DNA of 64,000 bases. It comes from Blochmannia endosymbiont of Camponotus sp. C-003 (GTDB lineage: Bacteria > Pseudomonadota > Gammaproteobacteria > Enterobacterales > Enterobacteriaceae). The translations under genes and the position numbers were made by a program. The notes under the pieces were generated by a model, which saw nothing but the letters and a program-made list of their open reading frames with translations, was not told where the DNA came from and made no database searches. Below, in pieces: positions 63,674 to 64,000 of the stretch; positions within the stretch are counted from its first letter, which is position 1; every line of letters begins with the position of its first letter. Location of the stretch: assembly GCF_023585685.1 (NCBI RefSeq), contig NZ_CP097764.1, positions 310,001-374,000 on the forward strand, written 5' to 3'.

Positions 63674-64000
63674 TTAAATAGATAGCTTACGAAGACTTCT
63701 TTTTCCATACACTAAATTAACAACAGCACGAGTACCGATAATAGAGGTAAACATTGATGTTCCTACTCCAATAATAGTAGTAATAGCAAATCCTTTAATT
63801 GGCCCCGTACCAATTGCATATAGTATAATAGAAGTGATAATGGTTGTAATATTTGCATCTACAATACTAGTCAATGCTTTACGATATCCTGTGTATATAG
63901 CATATTGCACGGGTTTACCTTTGTTTATTTCTTCTTTTATTCTCTCGTTAATTAATACATTTGCATCTATGGCTACAGATAAAGTTAATATTATCCCCGC
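63674..64000 (-). CDS. secD: Protein translocase subunit SecD, C-terminal part (runs off window end)
   Basis: SecD is the partner of SecF. Only the last 108 residues are inside the window; the frame is open to position 64000, reading [20 protein letters not shown] in the membrane domain and ending RSLRKLSI, as E. coli SecD ends KRVKKLSI. The helix motif with the conserved Asp (AIDANVLI) is intact. The apparent start at 63910 (GTG) is internal and not a real start. The rest lies beyond the window. Confidence 0.95.
   Translation of the reverse strand, partial: AGIILTLSVAIDANVLINERIKEEINKGKPVQYAIYTGYRKALTSIVDANITTIITSIILYAIGTGPIKGFAITTIIGVGTSMFTSIIGTRAVVNLVYGKRSLRKLSI

Noticed and set aside
63674-63910. 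78-residue frame as a separate small gene
   Set aside because: The frame is open upstream to the window edge and the sequence is the C-terminus of SecD; the apparent start is an internal GTG.
1-64000. CRISPR arrays, insertion sequences, prophage, toxin-antitoxin or defence systems
   Set aside because: No regularly spaced repeats, transposase, integrase, Cas, restriction or toxin-antitoxin motifs were seen in any frame; the gene content is ordinary housekeeping.

Overview
The window is strongly AT-rich DNA from a gamma-proteobacterium with a reduced genome. Almost every gene is a clear ortholog of an Escherichia coli gene, gene order follows E. coli in long blocks, and the gaps sit where E. 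coli has extra genes (glnD, thyA, ptsP, pepP, epd, tktA, speA, galP, gshB, hemW, tig, bolA, xseB, thiL, nrdR). There are no phage genes, insertion sequences, CRISPR arrays or recognisable tRNA/rRNA genes. This is the profile of an obligate insect endosymbiont; the retained set (recBCD, cytochrome bo3 oxidase, ubiquinone genes, lysine and riboflavin genes) fits Candidatus Blochmannia of carpenter ants best. That genus assignment is inference and was not tested by alignment.

Layout. (1) 1-11124, E. coli 4-minute block: bamA-rseP-cdsA-uppS-dxr-frr-pyrH-tsf-rpsB on the minus strand (envelope assembly, isoprenoids, translation), then map and dapD on plus with glnD missing between them. (2) 11336-44302, E. 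coli 63-67-minute block: recB, recD (plus) and recC (minus, convergent), lgt, rppH, lysA, lysS, prfB, ygfZ, ubiI, ubiH, zapA, fau, rpiA, fbaA, pgk, a ruined speB, metK, yqgE, yqgF, mutY, yggX. (3) 44524-64000, E. coli 9-10-minute block: clpX, clpP, a 2.2 kb gene-free stretch, cyoABCDE, yajR, thiI, ispA, dxs, pgpA, nusB, ribE, ribD, secF, secD.

How it works together. dapD and lysA are two steps of diaminopimelate/lysine synthesis; ribD and ribE belong to riboflavin synthesis. dxr, dxs, ispA and uppS supply isoprenoids, which feed cyoE (heme O) and ubiquinone (ubiH, ubiI), and these serve the cyo terminal oxidase. bamA, rseP, lgt, secD and secF show that a Gram-negative envelope is still maintained; CyoA carries a lipobox that Lgt would modify. 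fbaA, pgk and rpiA are central carbon metabolism.

Most notable points: an intact RF2 (prfB) programmed +1 frameshift with UUU as slip codon; a ubiI frame that is open but has lost several FAD-binding motif residues; a speB pseudogene still readable from end to end; a ClpP that starts where the mature E. coli enzyme starts; an Asp-to-Asn change at a conserved acidic position of YqgF; and several perfect hairpins in gene-free DNA, including one upstream of zapA that could end an unannotated RNA and one straddling the probable start of metK transcription. I found no convincing new multi-gene system.
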